From positions 1 through 64,000 of the forward strand of contig JAJRYC010000090.1 of assembly GCA_024275975.1 (NCBI GenBank): 64,000 bases of DNA, given 5' to 3'. Position 1 is the stretch's first letter, and each line of letters opens with the position of its first letter. The DNA comes from Nitrospirota bacterium. Lineage in GTDB: Bacteria; Nitrospirota; Thermodesulfovibrionia; Thermodesulfovibrionales; UBA6898. The translations under genes and the position numbers were made by a program. The notes under the pieces were generated by a model. That model saw only the letters and a program-made list of their open reading frames with translations, had not been told where the DNA came from and did no database searches. Shown here piece by piece: positions 8,065-18,555 of the stretch.

Positions 8065-10466
8065 ATGACAAAAATGAGAATATTCGAGTTAGCAAAAAAG
8101 CTGAATAAACAGAGCAAAGAGATACTGGATGAGCTTGCCAGGATCGGCATAACAGGTAAAACGCATGCATCCGGCATAGAAGAAGATATCGCAAAAAAGA
8201 TAATAAAGGCCCTATCCGGAGCAGGAGATAAGTCTTCCAAGGCTGCTCCAGGACCTGAAAAGACCGGGAAGACTCCAACGGCCGCCATTTCCCCCAAAAC
8301 AAAAGCCTCCGGCCAGGTCGGGACGACAAAGCCCCGGGAAGCCGCAAAGCCCCGGGAAGCCGCAAAGCCCCGGGAAGCCGCAAAGCCCGTGACAGGATTA
8401 AAGCGAGGTCCCGATGAAAAAGATAGCGTTGTAAAAGAAAAGAATACATCTGCCGTGAAAGAAATGGAGCCTGCTGAAACTGCCGCCCATGGGCTGGATG
8501 AAGACCTGAAATTACCCGACAGATTTAAAAAGGACATAGAATCCGATAAGATCGAGAAGTTTAAGGCCAAACCCGGCCTGCAGAGGGCCTTTCAGTCAAT
8601 AAGAAAAGTGGAGTCCAGAAAATGGCATGATCCGAGGCAGGCTAAAAAGGGTGGCGACAGGTACAGACCGGCACAGAGACTGGAACAGAGACCATCGGCG
8701 CTTTCGACAATGCCGAGAAAAAAGACGCTTAAACTCCGTGAAGGGACGACAGTTAAGGAGTTTTCGGAGCTTGTAGGTCTGAAATGTGCTGAAGTGATAA
8801 AGAAATTCATGGGGCTTGGATATATGCCCAACATAAATCAGCCCGTTGATATGGATGCCGCCCTGCTTGTCGCCGACAGTTTCGGTATCAAGCTCGTACC
8901 GGCGACCATAGAGGAAGATATATTTGAAGAGGAAGAGGAAGATGTAACAAAACTTGTTCCCAGGGCGCCTGTTGTCACGATAATGGGACATGTCGACCAT
9001 GGAAAGACTTCGCTGCTTGACGCAGTCAGGAAGACAAAGGTGACAGCGTCCGAAGCCGGAGGAATAACCCAGCATATAGGAGCCTACAAGGTAAACCTTA
9101 AAGGTAATGATATTGTATTCCTTGATACACCGGGCCACGAGGCGTTCACCTCGATGAGGGCCAGGGGAGCAAAGATCACCGATATCGTGGTGCTTGTTGT
9201 GGCTGCCGATGACGGTGTAATGCCCCAGACGATCGAAGCGATAAACCATGCCAAAGCCGCGAATGTCCCTATTGTGGTCACCATAAACAAGATAGACAAA
9301 CCGAATGCGAATATTACGAAGGTCAAGGGCGAACTCTCCGAGCAGGGGATTATCTCTGAAGAATGGGGCGGTCATAATATCTTTGTCGAGATCTCCGCGA
9401 AGGAGGGCATCGGCGTCGAACATCTTCTTGAAATGATTCTTCTTCAGGCCGAGATGATGGAACTGAAGGCAAACCCCGACAGAAAGGCCAGGGGGACGAT
9501 AATAGAGGCGAAACTTGACAGGGGCAGGGGACCGGTTGCGACCCTGCTTATTCAGACAGGTACGCTCAGGATAGGTGAAGCAATATTGTCCGGGGTGCAT
9601 GTCGGCAAGGTGAAGGCGTTGATAGACGACTCGGGCAAACGGATCCAGAAGGCCGGGCCGTCAACCCCGATTGAAGTGATAGGTTTTTCCGATGTTCCTT
9701 CGGCAGGTGATCTGTTCACTGTTGTTGCCGACAAAAAAAGGAACGGCAGCTGGCGCTGGTGAGACTACAGAGACAGAAGTCGCTTGAGGCCTCGAAGGCG
9801 AAGAAACTGACACTTGACGATCTCCACGCAAAGATAAAAGAGGGCATGATAAGGGACCTGAATATAATAATAAAAGGTGATGTGCAGGGTTCCGTGGAGG
9901 CGTTAAGAGAGTCTTTCGAAAACATTACCCATCCTGACGTTAAGGTGAGGGTCATACATACTTCCGTGGGCGGTATAAATGAGTCGGATGTCATGCTTGC
10001 GTCAGCCTCGAACGCTATTATAATCGGCTTCAATGTCCGTCCGGAGGTGAAGGCGGCGCATACCGCCGAAAGAGAAGGCGTCGACATAAGGCAGTATAAT
10101 GTCATCTATGAAGCGATCAAGGATGTCAGGAAAGCATTGGAAGGGCTGCTTGAGCCCACGCTCAGGGAAAAAATCCTCGGAAGGGCGGAAGTCAGGCAAT
10201 TATATGTTGCATCCAGGCTCGGGACGATCGCGGGTGCATATGTTATAGACGGATATATCTCCCGGGCGTGCGATGGCATCCGCGTTTTAAGGGACAGTAT
10301 AGTTGTTCATGAAGGTAAAATAGGCACACTCAAGAGGTTCAAGGAAGACGTGAAAGAGGTCCAGACAGGATATGAATGCGGCATCCTGCTTGAGAATTTC
10401 AATGACCTCAAGGTTGGAGATATTTTTGAGAACTATATAATAGAAAAGATTGCGTCAAAGCTTTAG
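8065..10466 (+). CDS. infB: Translation initiation factor IF-2, interrupted by a one-base frameshift
   Basis: IF-2 is the GTPase that delivers initiator tRNA to the 30S subunit. Frame 1 runs 8065-9762 and contains the N-terminal IF2N domain, a basic linker, a second IF2N domain and the G domain ([31 protein letters not shown]). It then reads out of frame into a TGA at 9760-9762. The protein continues in the -1 frame as [18 protein letters not shown] and on to residue 800 (TAG at 10464-10466), covering domains C1 and C2 and the C-terminal DVQGSVEAL region. The break is at a run of seven A (9733-9739); one more A restores the frame. IF-2 is essential, so this is a consensus error, RNA polymerase slippage on A7, or ribosomal frameshifting, not a dead gene. 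Confidence 0.9.
8328..8381 (+). repeat. Three exact 18-bp tandem repeats inside infB
   Basis: Three identical 18-base units encode the hexapeptide KPREAA three times in the basic linker between the two IF2N domains. The copies are identical at the DNA level, so the expansion is recent. Copy number here is likely to vary between strains. Confidence 0.9.
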
Positions 10467-10491
10467 CCGATGTTCACAGGGTTATTTCCGG

Positions 10492-10517
10492 TCCCCCTTT
10501 TCAGGGGGATTTTATTT
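10492..10517 (+). terminator. Short hairpin after infB
   Basis: A 6-base G+C stem with a T-rich loop is followed by ATTTTATTT, 26 bases after the infB stop. It fits a weak intrinsic terminator or attenuator before rbfA. Confidence 0.5.
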
Positions 10518-10572
10518 AAATGAAGGTCTCCTTGAGTTTTTAATAAAAATCACTTAAGACAGGTAAAAAAAC

Positions 10573-10976
10573 ATGCTTCCATATAAACGTTCACAGAGAG
10601 TCGGAGACCTCGTAAGAGAAGAGGTCGCCGAGATGATAATGTACAGACTCAAGGACCCGCGTTTAGGCTTTATTACGGTCACAGGCGCTGAAATGACTCC
10701 AGACCTCAAGCTTGCCCGGATCTTTGTGAGCGTGCTCAAAGAAGACGAAAGAGATCTGACGCTCGAAATACTGAATTCCGCAAAGGGCTTCATGCGTTCT
10801 ATACTCAGGAAAGGCTGAAGATGAAATTCATACCCGACATTGAATTCAGGCTGGACAAATCAATAGAATACGGGGACAGGATAGACAGGCTCCTGAATAA
10901 AATTTCCAGGCCGACGACGCCTGAAGCATTAGAGGGACAGGAGGAAGAGCGAAGAGGCGGAGATGAAGGTTCCTGA
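10573..10976 (+). CDS. rbfA: Ribosome-binding factor A, interrupted by a one-base frameshift
   Basis: RbfA helps mature the 30S subunit by acting on the 5' end of 16S rRNA. Frame 1 (10573-10818, 81 codons) contains the KH-like core: RSQRVGDLVREEVAEMI, then DPRLGFITVTGAEMT. It stops at TGA just after AAA at 10810-10812. In the -1 frame the family's conserved end follows directly: RLKMKFIPDIEFRLDKSIEY and DRIDRLLNKI, ending at TGA 10974-10976. The joined protein would be 134 residues, the usual length. The last 14 bases overlap the next gene. One missing A explains the break. Confidence 0.88.
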
Positions 10977-11922
10977 GAAAATATTATCGGGCCTGAAAAA
11001 GGAAAAGAGTATATTCATCGCCGCGCATATCAACCCTGACGGAGACGCCCTTGGCGCGGCGCTTGCCCTTGCCGAGGCCCTTGAATCAAAAGGAAAAGAG
11101 ACGTTTGTCTACAGCAGGGACCCTGTTCCGGCGATCTACAGTTTCCTGCCGGGATATGAGAGAATCAGTTCTGATCCGCGGAGTATGTTAAAGCACCGTC
11201 CGGTGATGGTGCTGCTTGACTGTAACAGCCCTGAAAGGGCCGCGGTCGAAAAGTACGGGTTTAAAAGTTCCATCGTCATCGACCATCATGAGACGGAAAA
11301 AGATTTCGGTGACATCAAATGGATAGACCCCGGGGCGGCTGCAACGGGCCTGATGGTCTTTTATCTGCTGAAGGCCCTTGGCGTCGGAATCACAAAAGAA
11401 ATAGCCACCAACCTTTATACCGCCATATCGACCGATACAGGGACTTTCAGGTACAGCAACACAAGTGCCGAGGTCCTGAAGGTGAGCGCCGAACTGGTTG
11501 AGGCCGGGGCGCCGCCGAACCTTATCGCTGAACAGATTTATGAGACATGGGACAGAAAGCGCTTCCGGCTGCTTGTGATAGCCCTGAATACGCTTGAGAT
11601 CAGGAAGGGTATAGCCATTACGCATATTACAAAAGAGATGTTCAGGAGGACTGGAACAAAGCCTGCTGACACGGAGAATTTTTCGAACCTTCCAAGGATG
11701 ATAGAGTCGGTGAAAATATCCGCGGTATTCAGAGAGACGGGCAGGGACATGTGGAAGGTGAGCCTACGGTCGAAAGGGGCCTCCAATGTGGCCAGAATTG
11801 CTGAATTCTTCGATGGCGGCGGCCATAAAAACGCTGCTGGATTCAGTATAAAGGGGGACCTTAAATCAGCCAGGAGCGCCCTGCTGAAGGTCGCCGGAAA
11901 CCTGAACATGAACAAGCGGTAA
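10963..11922 (+). CDS. DHH/DHHA1 phosphoesterase (NrnA-like oligoribonuclease / pAp phosphatase)
   Basis: This 319-residue protein belongs to the NrnA/RecJ-like DHH superfamily, which degrades nanoRNA or dephosphorylates pAp. The DHH domain shows AAHINPDGDALGAALAL (motif I), LLDCNSPERA (motif II), the name-giving IVIDHHETEKDF (motif III) and STDTGTFRYSN (motif IV). The DHHA1 domain ends with FDGGGHKNAAGFSI, the GGGH substrate-binding motif. Position between rbfA and truB is the canonical order and supports NrnA. The start overlaps the rbfA end. Confidence 0.9.
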   Translation: MKVPEKILSGLKKEKSIFIAAHINPDGDALGAALALAEALESKGKETFVYSRDPVPAIYSFLPGYERISSDPRSMLKHRPVMVLLDCNSPERAAVEKYGFKSSIVIDHHETEKDFGDIKWIDPGAAATGLMVFYLLKALGVGITKEIATNLYTAISTDTGTFRYSNTSAEVLKVSAELVEAGAPPNLIAEQIYETWDRKRFRLLVIALNTLEIRKGIAITHITKEMFRRTGTKPADTENFSNLPRMIESVKISAVFRETGRDMWKVSLRSKGASNVARIAEFFDGGGHKNAAGFSIKGDLKSARSALLKVAGNLNMNKR

Positions 11923-12085
11923 TGGGAAATTGAGCGACCGGGAGAATTTACTTGAGACCGGAATATTTTTCTCTCTGCGTCCGGAGTCCCTGTGAATTAG
12001 CTCCTCCCGCCGCGCCTCCGGTAAAACCTGTAGTTGGTCCGCATCAGTTTCCAGTGTGTAATAATCATGCCCCTATTTTCAAAAT

Positions 12086-12976
12086 ATGTTGAAGAATGTG
12101 AATGTAATAATTAGCCTGAATAAGCCTGCCGGCATAACCTCCCAACAGGCCGTAACCAGGGTGAAACGCCTGCTTGGGGTCCGGAAAGCGGGCCATACCG
12201 GCACGCTTGACCCGATGGCGACCGGCCTGCTTCTGGTCTGCCTGAATGAAGCCACAAAAATCTCCGGATTCCTTCTTGACATGGACAAGCGATATCGCGC
12301 CAGGGTCAAGCTTGGCGAAAGGACGGACACTTATGACGCCGAGGGCAGAATAACCGAAAAAAAGGACATATCCTCGCTGACCGGGGTTGAAATTGCCGAA
12401 ACCGTCAGTATGTTCCGCGGCCGCATCACGCAGAAACCGCCGATGTACTCCGCCGTAAAGATCGGGGGTGAAAGACTTTACAAGCTCGCCCGAAAAGGAA
12501 TTGAAGTGGAGAGGCCGGATCGGACAGTCAATATATATGAAATTAAAATAGAGGGGATCGATCTTCCGTACCTTGACCTGACGGTTTCATGCTCAAAGGG
12601 CACATACATAAGGACGCTCTGCGATGATATCGGGCTTAGACTCGGCACCGGCGCTCACCTCTTCTCGCTTGAGAGAAGCGGAATAGGGCCTTTTCATATA
12701 AAAGACGCGGTCTCCCTGGATGATCTGCCGGGGGTGGAGCCGAATTGCTTTTATTCGATAGACAGCGCCTTGTCAGCCTTAAAGGATGTAATACTGAACG
12801 ACACGGATTACGGGAAGGCGAAACACGGGATGCGGATAGAAGACAGTAAAAGATATAAATTAATAAATAATGAATTCGTGAAATTAAAAAGCCCGTCCGG
12901 AAAGTTGTTCGGTATTGGAATTGACGATCATTCGGAACATGATGTTATAAAAATAAAAAGGCTACTGAATTTATAG
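12086..12976 (+). CDS. truB: tRNA pseudouridine(55) synthase
   Basis: TruB makes pseudouridine 55 in the tRNA T-loop. The 296 residues start with the family motif SLNKPAGITSQQAVTRVKR. The catalytic aspartate lies in GHTGTLDPMATGLL, and CSKGTYIRTLCDDIG is the conserved second block. A C-terminal PUA-like region follows. The gene lies 163 bases after the DHH gene and ends in TAG. No strong ribosome binding site is visible ahead of the chosen ATG; an internal ATG or GTG start cannot be excluded. Confidence 0.93.
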   Translation: MLKNVNVIISLNKPAGITSQQAVTRVKRLLGVRKAGHTGTLDPMATGLLLVCLNEATKISGFLLDMDKRYRARVKLGERTDTYDAEGRITEKKDISSLTGVEIAETVSMFRGRITQKPPMYSAVKIGGERLYKLARKGIEVERPDRTVNIYEIKIEGIDLPYLDLTVSCSKGTYIRTLCDDIGLRLGTGAHLFSLERSGIGPFHIKDAVSLDDLPGVEPNCFYSIDSALSALKDVILNDTDYGKAKHGMRIEDSKRYKLINNEFVKLKSPSGKLFGIGIDDHSEHDVIKIKRLLNL

Positions 12977-13061
12977 TCTTATTCCCTTACTGTTAAACCA
13001 GTTTCTCGATATTGGACTTAAACTGCGGGATATAATTTAAATAATTTTTTTTAAAAAAAGC

Positions 13062-13090
13062 TTGACAAGAAAGTTATTTTTTGTTATTCA
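13062..13090 (+). promoter_or_regulatory. Candidate promoter of pilMNOPQ, possibly leaderless
   Basis: TTGACA at 13062-13067 is a perfect -35 box. With a 17-base spacer, the -10 position is TATTCA at 13085-13090. The expected transcription start then falls at about the A of the pilM ATG (13097). No ribosome binding site is visible in that gap, so the pil mRNA may be leaderless. Confidence 0.5.
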
Positions 13091-13096
13091 TATCGT

Positions 13097-14149
13097 ATGT
13101 TTCTTTTGAACAGAGGTTCTATAGGGTTAGATATCGGCTCCAGCTACATTAAGACAGTGAAGCTGAAAGAGGTAAAAGGAAGTTACGAACTGGAACTGTT
13201 TGACGTGCATCCTCTGCCGCCTGAACTGATAGTCGACGGATCCATAATAGATTCACTACGGCTTGCCGATGCATTAAAAGAGATGATAAGGAACGTCAAG
13301 GTGAGCACGAAAGACGCGGTGATATCAATCGCCGGCCATTCATCCGTTATCATCAAAAGAATCTCCCTTCCCGAGATGACTGAGGAGGAACTTTCCGAAT
13401 CGATAAAATTCGAGGCAGAGCAGTATGTGCCGTTCGACATCGAGGATGTTAATCTTGACTTCCAGATAATTGGACCTAAAGAAGAACCGGGACAGATGGA
13501 CGTTATCCTTGTTGCGGTCAAAAAAGATATAATAAACGAATATATCAGTGTTGTTAAGGAGGCGGGGCTCAACCCGATAATCGTGGACATCGATTCCTTC
13601 GCACTCGAAAATATGTATGGAATTAATTATGAAGATGAGCCGGGCAGGAATGTGGCTTTGCTGAATATCGGGGCCAGTACGATTAACCTGAGCATACTGA
13701 AGGGCGGCATCTCCGTCTTTACGAGAGACAGCTCTCTCGGAAGCAACCTTCATACTGAAGCCCTCCAGAGGGAATTTAACGTCACACATGAAAACGCTGA
13801 AAGACTGAAAAGGGGGGAGGCGGTCGAAAATGTCTCTCCCGAAGACGCTCTCTCCGTTATTGAGGCGGCGTCGGATGAAATACTCAGTGAGATCATCCGT
13901 TCATTCGACTATTACCGAAGCGCCACGCTTCACGAAGATATATCCGAGGTCATATTGAGCGGCGGTTGCGCCCTTCTCCAGAATTTTCCGGGTCTGATAT
14001 CCGAGAGGTCCGGCATCGAGACCAGGATTGCCGAACCCTTCAGGAATATAAGGATACCCAAAAAGTTTGATTTAGCTTATATACAGGAAATGGGCTCAAT
14101 GATGGCGGTTGCCGTTGGGCTGGCCTTAAGAAAGCAGGGCGACAGATGA
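13097..14149 (+). CDS. pilM: Type IV pilus assembly protein PilM
   Basis: PilM is the actin-like cytoplasmic protein that binds the N-terminus of PilN and links the pilus alignment complex to the motor side. The 350 residues begin with RGSIGLDIGSSYIKTVKLKE, the phosphate-1 motif of the actin fold, and contain VALLNIGASTINLSILKGG and EVILSGGCALLQNFPGLIS as later nucleotide-binding motifs. Length is typical. It overlaps pilN by four bases (ATGA), so expression is coupled. Confidence 0.95.
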   Translation: MFLLNRGSIGLDIGSSYIKTVKLKEVKGSYELELFDVHPLPPELIVDGSIIDSLRLADALKEMIRNVKVSTKDAVISIAGHSSVIIKRISLPEMTEEELSESIKFEAEQYVPFDIEDVNLDFQIIGPKEEPGQMDVILVAVKKDIINEYISVVKEAGLNPIIVDIDSFALENMYGINYEDEPGRNVALLNIGASTINLSILKGGISVFTRDSSLGSNLHTEALQREFNVTHENAERLKRGEAVENVSPEDALSVIEAASDEILSEIIRSFDYYRSATLHEDISEVILSGGCALLQNFPGLISERSGIETRIAEPFRNIRIPKKFDLAYIQEMGSMMAVAVGLALRKQGDR

Positions 14150-14697
14150 TTAAAGTCAATCTTTTACCGGTAAAGAAGAAGAAAAAAGCCAAGCCGATAC
14201 CGACGTTCCTTATTTCGACAATATTTCTGACGGTAATCGTCGGACTGGTGCTGATGTATTTTGTATATATGTTCAACTCCCGCGTTGAGGCGAGGCAGGT
14301 CCAGTTCAGGGAGAACGAGATAAAGATCGAGGAGTTGAAGGAGAGGATAAAAGCGGTCGAGGATTATGAGAAGCGCAATAAAATCTACAGAAACCGCAAA
14401 AAAATTATCGAGCAGCTCAGCAAGGACAAGACGAAGCCGGTTAAAGTCCTGGAGGAAGTAAGCAAGAAGCTGCCGACCGGGGTCTGGCTCAGGTCCATGG
14501 ATGTCAAGGGCAATAACGTAATTTTGAGCTGCACCGCCTTTACGAATACTGACGTCGTCAACTATGTGAATAATCTTAAAGATTCGAAGCTGTTTTCCGG
14601 TGTATATCTTCAGGAATCTGTGCAGACGAAGGCGTCAAAGGCTGTTGATGATTATAAATTATATGACTTTATAATAAAATTCCAGGTGAAATTGTAG
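14146..14697 (+). CDS. pilN: Type IV pilus assembly protein PilN
   Basis: PilN is an inner-membrane protein of the alignment complex. Its cytoplasmic start MIKVNLLPVKKKKKAKPIPT is the conserved PilM-binding motif (I-N-L-L-P). One transmembrane helix follows at about residues 24-44, then a coiled coil (about 48-80) and a small periplasmic domain. The 183-residue length is normal. The stop TAG shares a G with the pilO GTG start. Confidence 0.93.
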   Translation: MIKVNLLPVKKKKKAKPIPTFLISTIFLTVIVGLVLMYFVYMFNSRVEARQVQFRENEIKIEELKERIKAVEDYEKRNKIYRNRKKIIEQLSKDKTKPVKVLEEVSKKLPTGVWLRSMDVKGNNVILSCTAFTNTDVVNYVNNLKDSKLFSGVYLQESVQTKASKAVDDYKLYDFIIKFQVKL

Positions 14698-15317
14698 TGA
14701 CAATAACGATGAATACCATAAAAAGTCTGCCGTCCTACGCGAAAGTCATAATCGCCCTTTTCCCGGGCGTACTTCTCTCAATAATAATAGTGGTATACGT
14801 GATTATGCCGAAGCAGAAAGAGATCAAGGCGCTCGAGGTTAGAATTGACAAGCAGAACAGCCGGATTGCGGCCAGTCTGACCAAGGTGGCCAAACTCGAT
14901 TCGCTGATCAGGGAGAACGAAATATTGCTTGCCAGGGTGAACGAGCTAAAAGAACAGCTGCCAGAGGAAAAAGAGATTTCGAGTCTGCTTAAGCAGGTGT
15001 CTGATCTCGGTATAGGCGCGGGACTCGAGATAAAATACTGGAAGCCGAGCCCTAAAAGGGTGCATTCAAGCAAAATTGTTTACGAAATCCCGGTCTCGGT
15101 ACAGGTGACCGGCAGTTATCATAACTTTGGCTATTTCCTGAGCAGCCTGACAAGACTGAACCGGATTGTTAATGTCACAAACATGAAGCTTGACATGGCC
15201 AAAAAAAATAAGGGGGACGATATGCTTTCAATTACGTTCACTGCCTCAACTTTTTCCGCCATCCCCGAAGCAGAACTGGCCAGGATCGCGAAAAAGAAGA
15301 AGAAGGGCAGAAGATAA
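14697..15317 (+). CDS. pilO: Type IV pilus assembly protein PilO
   Basis: PilO pairs with PilN in the inner membrane. The 206 residues have one transmembrane segment (about 16-38), then a coiled coil with the KQKEIKALEVRI type of heptads, then a periplasmic ferredoxin-like domain (SDLGIGAGLEIKYWKP and SYHNFGYFLSSLTRLNRIVN). The GTG start overlaps the pilN stop by one base. The stop TAA is followed at once by the pilP ATG. Confidence 0.93.
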   Translation: MTITMNTIKSLPSYAKVIIALFPGVLLSIIIVVYVIMPKQKEIKALEVRIDKQNSRIAASLTKVAKLDSLIRENEILLARVNELKEQLPEEKEISSLLKQVSDLGIGAGLEIKYWKPSPKRVHSSKIVYEIPVSVQVTGSYHNFGYFLSSLTRLNRIVNVTNMKLDMAKKNKGDDMLSITFTASTFSAIPEAELARIAKKKKKGRR

Positions 15318-15836
15318 ATGATGAAGCGCTTGGCGTTTTACCTCCTAATTATGCTGCTGACAGCCGGTCTTGCCGGATGTGGCGACGATAAAAGCAAACC
15401 CGCGAAGTTCGGCGTACGGGATACCGTGGTGAAAACCGCGAAAGTACTGCCGGTTCCGGCGAAGCCGGTGACGAAGTTTGAACAGGAGGTATACCCTTAC
15501 GATCCGAAAGGCCGGAGGGACCCCTTTAAGTCGCTGGTTACATTTGCAGTAAAGACCAAAAAGAAGAAAGGCCTGAGCCCTCTTGAGAATTTCGATGTCG
15601 AAGAGATAAAATTAATCGCCATAGCATGGGACAATCAGCAGTATTATGCGTTAATAACATTGCCTGATAATAAATCATTTACGATCACGAAGGGTGCGAT
15701 ACTTGGTACTTATGACGGCAAGGTGACAAAAATAACAAAAGATACAGTCCACATAAAAGAGAAGATTCAGGATTATAGAGGACATATAAAAACAAAAGAT
15801 ACAGTAATGAGACTCCGAACAGAGGGGGAAGAATGA
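15318..15836 (+). CDS. pilP: Type IV pilus lipoprotein PilP
   Basis: PilP is an inner-membrane lipoprotein that bridges PilNO to the secretin PilQ. The signal peptide ends in a lipobox (AGLAGCG, cysteine near residue 21). The body has the PilP signature PKGRRDPFKSL, then the beta-rich domain with YYALITLPDNKSFTI and KVTKITKDTVHIKEK. Length is 172 residues. It overlaps pilQ by four bases. Confidence 0.93.
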   Translation: MMKRLAFYLLIMLLTAGLAGCGDDKSKPAKFGVRDTVVKTAKVLPVPAKPVTKFEQEVYPYDPKGRRDPFKSLVTFAVKTKKKKGLSPLENFDVEEIKLIAIAWDNQQYYALITLPDNKSFTITKGAILGTYDGKVTKITKDTVHIKEKIQDYRGHIKTKDTVMRLRTEGEE

Positions 15837-17968
15837 GAAGATTTATACAATTCAGAATTTTTTTATCAATAATTTTATTAACATTTATTTTTGGGTGCGC
15901 CGGCCAGAAGATTAAAAAAGAGGTCGTGGCAGTCGATACAGCCATGCTTACAGGCATAGATGTGCAGGACAACAGGTTAACGATCAGCAGTAACAAAGAC
16001 TTTACGTTTACCATATATAGTACTGACCCATACAGGACTACAATAAAGATCCCGGACATGACAGTCGGTGAATTTACCGGCCGGATTGTTTCGGACAAGG
16101 CGGGCTTCACCGAGATAATGCCCCGGCAGGAGGACGCAGACGGTCCGATGGTCATGATCGAAGTGGTTCTTCAGAACCCCTCCGCCGTGGTCCCCGTATA
16201 TAATGATAATTCACTCACGCTGTTGACCAAACCCGAATAACATGTCGTTCCGGAAGTATCGGCGGCTGAAGCAGTCGGGACTCCGGTACCGACCGAAATA
16301 GAAATAGATATAGATGCCGTTTCTCCGCCTGACGCAACCGAGATTACCGGCATAGACATTGAAGAGACCGCCGCCGGGCTGCGGGTGATGATCGAGGGAA
16401 ATGGCTCGATGGTTCCCGATGTCTTTCCGGTGGATGACAGGATAGTAGTGGATGTCCCGGATGTAGTGATGGCGGCCCCGCTGCCGGATGAAGCTGTATC
16501 ACCGCTGAAAAGCATAAGGGCCGGAAAATACCGGGATAAAGTAAGGTTTGTGCTGGACCTGGAGGAGGGAACGAATTTTGATGTCACCGCCATCGGCAGC
16601 GCGATCATAATAACCCTTCAGGGAGGAGAGGCAGCCGTCGTGGAGGAGATTCCATCCGGAATTCCGGCGGAAGCAGTGGCTGCGGTACCTGAGCCCGAGC
16701 GTCGTCAGAACAAGGGTAAATATCTCGGGAAGAGGATTTCACTCGATTTTCAGGACGCTGATATAGTGCCGATATTCAGATTATTGGCGGACATCAGCGG
16801 GTATAATATAGTCGTTAATCCCGGGGTTTCGGGCAAAATAACCCTTAAATTAATAAATGTTCCCTGGGACCAGGCGCTTGACCTGATTTTACGGACATTT
16901 TCACTCTCGAAGGTTGAGGAAGGCAATATTATAAGGATAGTCCCCACCAGTGTAGTGGCCAAGGAACTGTCGGAGATTACAAGGGCCAAAAAGGCGAGGG
17001 CCGAGGCTGGAGAGCTTGTAACAAGGATATTCCCCATCAACTACGCCGAGATCAATAAATTAAAAGACGCAATAGACACGGCCAAATTATTGAGCTCCAG
17101 GGGGAGCATCACCACTGATGAAAGAGGCAGCACCATCATAATAAATGACCTCGAACCCAATATCGAAAAGGCGTCGGAATTAATCAGGGACATAGATGTT
17201 GAATATATGCAGGCCCGGCAGGTGATGATCGAGGCGAAGATCGTCGAGGTGAATACCGATTATACAAAAGACCTTGGTATCCAGTGGGGCGCGGGCTATT
17301 CCAGGGCGAGACAGGGTTCGACCATTCAGGTGGGCGGAATCTCCCAGATCGGCGGCACCGGCTTCAGCGGAAATAATTTCCTGGTCAACATGCCTGCGGC
17401 GGCAGGCTCCGGAACAGGCGGAGCTATAGGGTTCGGTTATGTGAACCACTCGCTCAATTTCGCGCTTGACCTCCAGTTGTCGGCGCTTGAAAGTACAAAA
17501 AAAGGAAAAGTCTTATCCAATCCCAGGGTGATGACCATGAATAACCAGGAGGCCAAGATAACACAGGGCAGGACGATATACCTGCCTGTGGCGACGGCCG
17601 ACAAAACTGATTTCAAGGCGATTGACGCCCTGCTGTCACTGACGGTTACTCCCCGCATAGCACCGGGCGGCGCGATCTTCATGGACCTGGATATAACAAA
17701 AGATGAGCCTGGCTTGTCCGTCACCGAAGGCGGCGTCGATGTAATAAAGAACACGGTGAAGACGACCGTGCTGGTGAACAACTCCGATACCATAGTGATC
17801 GGCGGCGTATTCAAGAGCGCGGCCGGAGTTGATAACGCCGCGGTACCGACGCTATCGAAGATACCGTTCCTGGGGCGCCTCTTCAAGAAGGAGAAGAACG
17901 TAGAGACGAAGAACGAGATACTGATATTTATCACCCCGACGATAGTCGAGTTCAGCTCATTAAAATAG
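15833..17968 (+). CDS. pilQ: Type IV pilus secretin PilQ, with an in-frame TAA
   Basis: PilQ forms the outer-membrane channel through which the pilus exits. The full reading frame is 711 residues but is interrupted by TAA at 16238-16240 (codon 136). Before it lie a lipoprotein-type signal (IFGCAG, cysteine near residue 20) and a first AMIN domain. After it, in the same frame, come a second AMIN domain, an STN-like domain (KRISLDFQDADIVPIFRLLA), secretin N0/N1 domains and the secretin barrel (NPRVMTMNNQEAKITQG and VIGGVFKSAAGVDN). The frame resumes with no shift, and a Glu codon would fit (G to T). Without readthrough, the barrel would lack its signal peptide. Confidence 0.88.
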
Positions 17969-18072
17969 AGCTGAAGCGCGGTTGTCCTGTAACGAAAGAG
18001 AGATGAAGGGTAAGGAGAACAGACAGAGATGAGGGTAAATCTAAATTTTTATAAAAATACAGGAGAAAAAAT

Positions 18073-18525
18073 ATGAGAGGTAAATATTACAGTCTTATCC
18101 TGATGCTTATGCTTTTTATCTTCCTTCCGGGATGCGGTGGAGGCGCGGACGATCTTGCGCCTTTCGACGGTACGATTACGATAAATCCTGAGTCTTATAC
18201 TTTTACTGGCACCGGAGCAGACACGGAGACGTTCTCGAAGTTATTCACTATATCGGTTGTGGACGCGGACGGGCTCCCTGTTAGCAATATAAAACTGACC
18301 ATTAGCTACTTATTTGCGGTACCGGCCTCATTTGCAGTTGTTCAGCTATATGACGGTAACACTCCAAAGGATTCTCCGATGACCGTTCAAACGGATGACT
18401 ATGGGGTCTACAACTTAGTGGTTGGTTTTAACGCCGGTGGAGGCTTGGAATATTACGCGGATCTTGAAGTCAGGTCCGGCGCGGTATTCGAAAAAGCTAC
18501 AATTACGGTTAATGACGGTTCATAG
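18073..18525 (+). CDS. Putative lipoprotein with an Ig-like fold
   Basis: This 150-residue protein has a clear lipoprotein signal (LMLFIFLPGCGGG, cysteine near residue 23). The rest is beta-strand rich, with a pattern typical of Big/Ig-like repeats (KLFTISVVDADGLPVSNIKL and VQTDDYGVYNLVV). It follows pilQ by about 100 bases in the same direction. A surface or pilus-accessory role is plausible from the neighbourhood, but no specific family is recognised. Confidence 0.65.
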   Translation: MRGKYYSLILMLMLFIFLPGCGGGADDLAPFDGTITINPESYTFTGTGADTETFSKLFTISVVDADGLPVSNIKLTISYLFAVPASFAVVQLYDGNTPKDSPMTVQTDDYGVYNLVVGFNAGGGLEYYADLEVRSGAVFEKATITVNDGS

Positions 18526-18555
18526 GAATAGAGTAAAAGGGGGATATATTTAAAG

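Noticed and set aside
9733-9740. Classical programmed -1 heptamer (A AAA AAG) in infB
   Set aside because: The heptamer is not in the right reading phase (codons are GAC AAA AAA AGG), and no stimulatory structure was recognised. Missing base or mRNA slippage explains it better.
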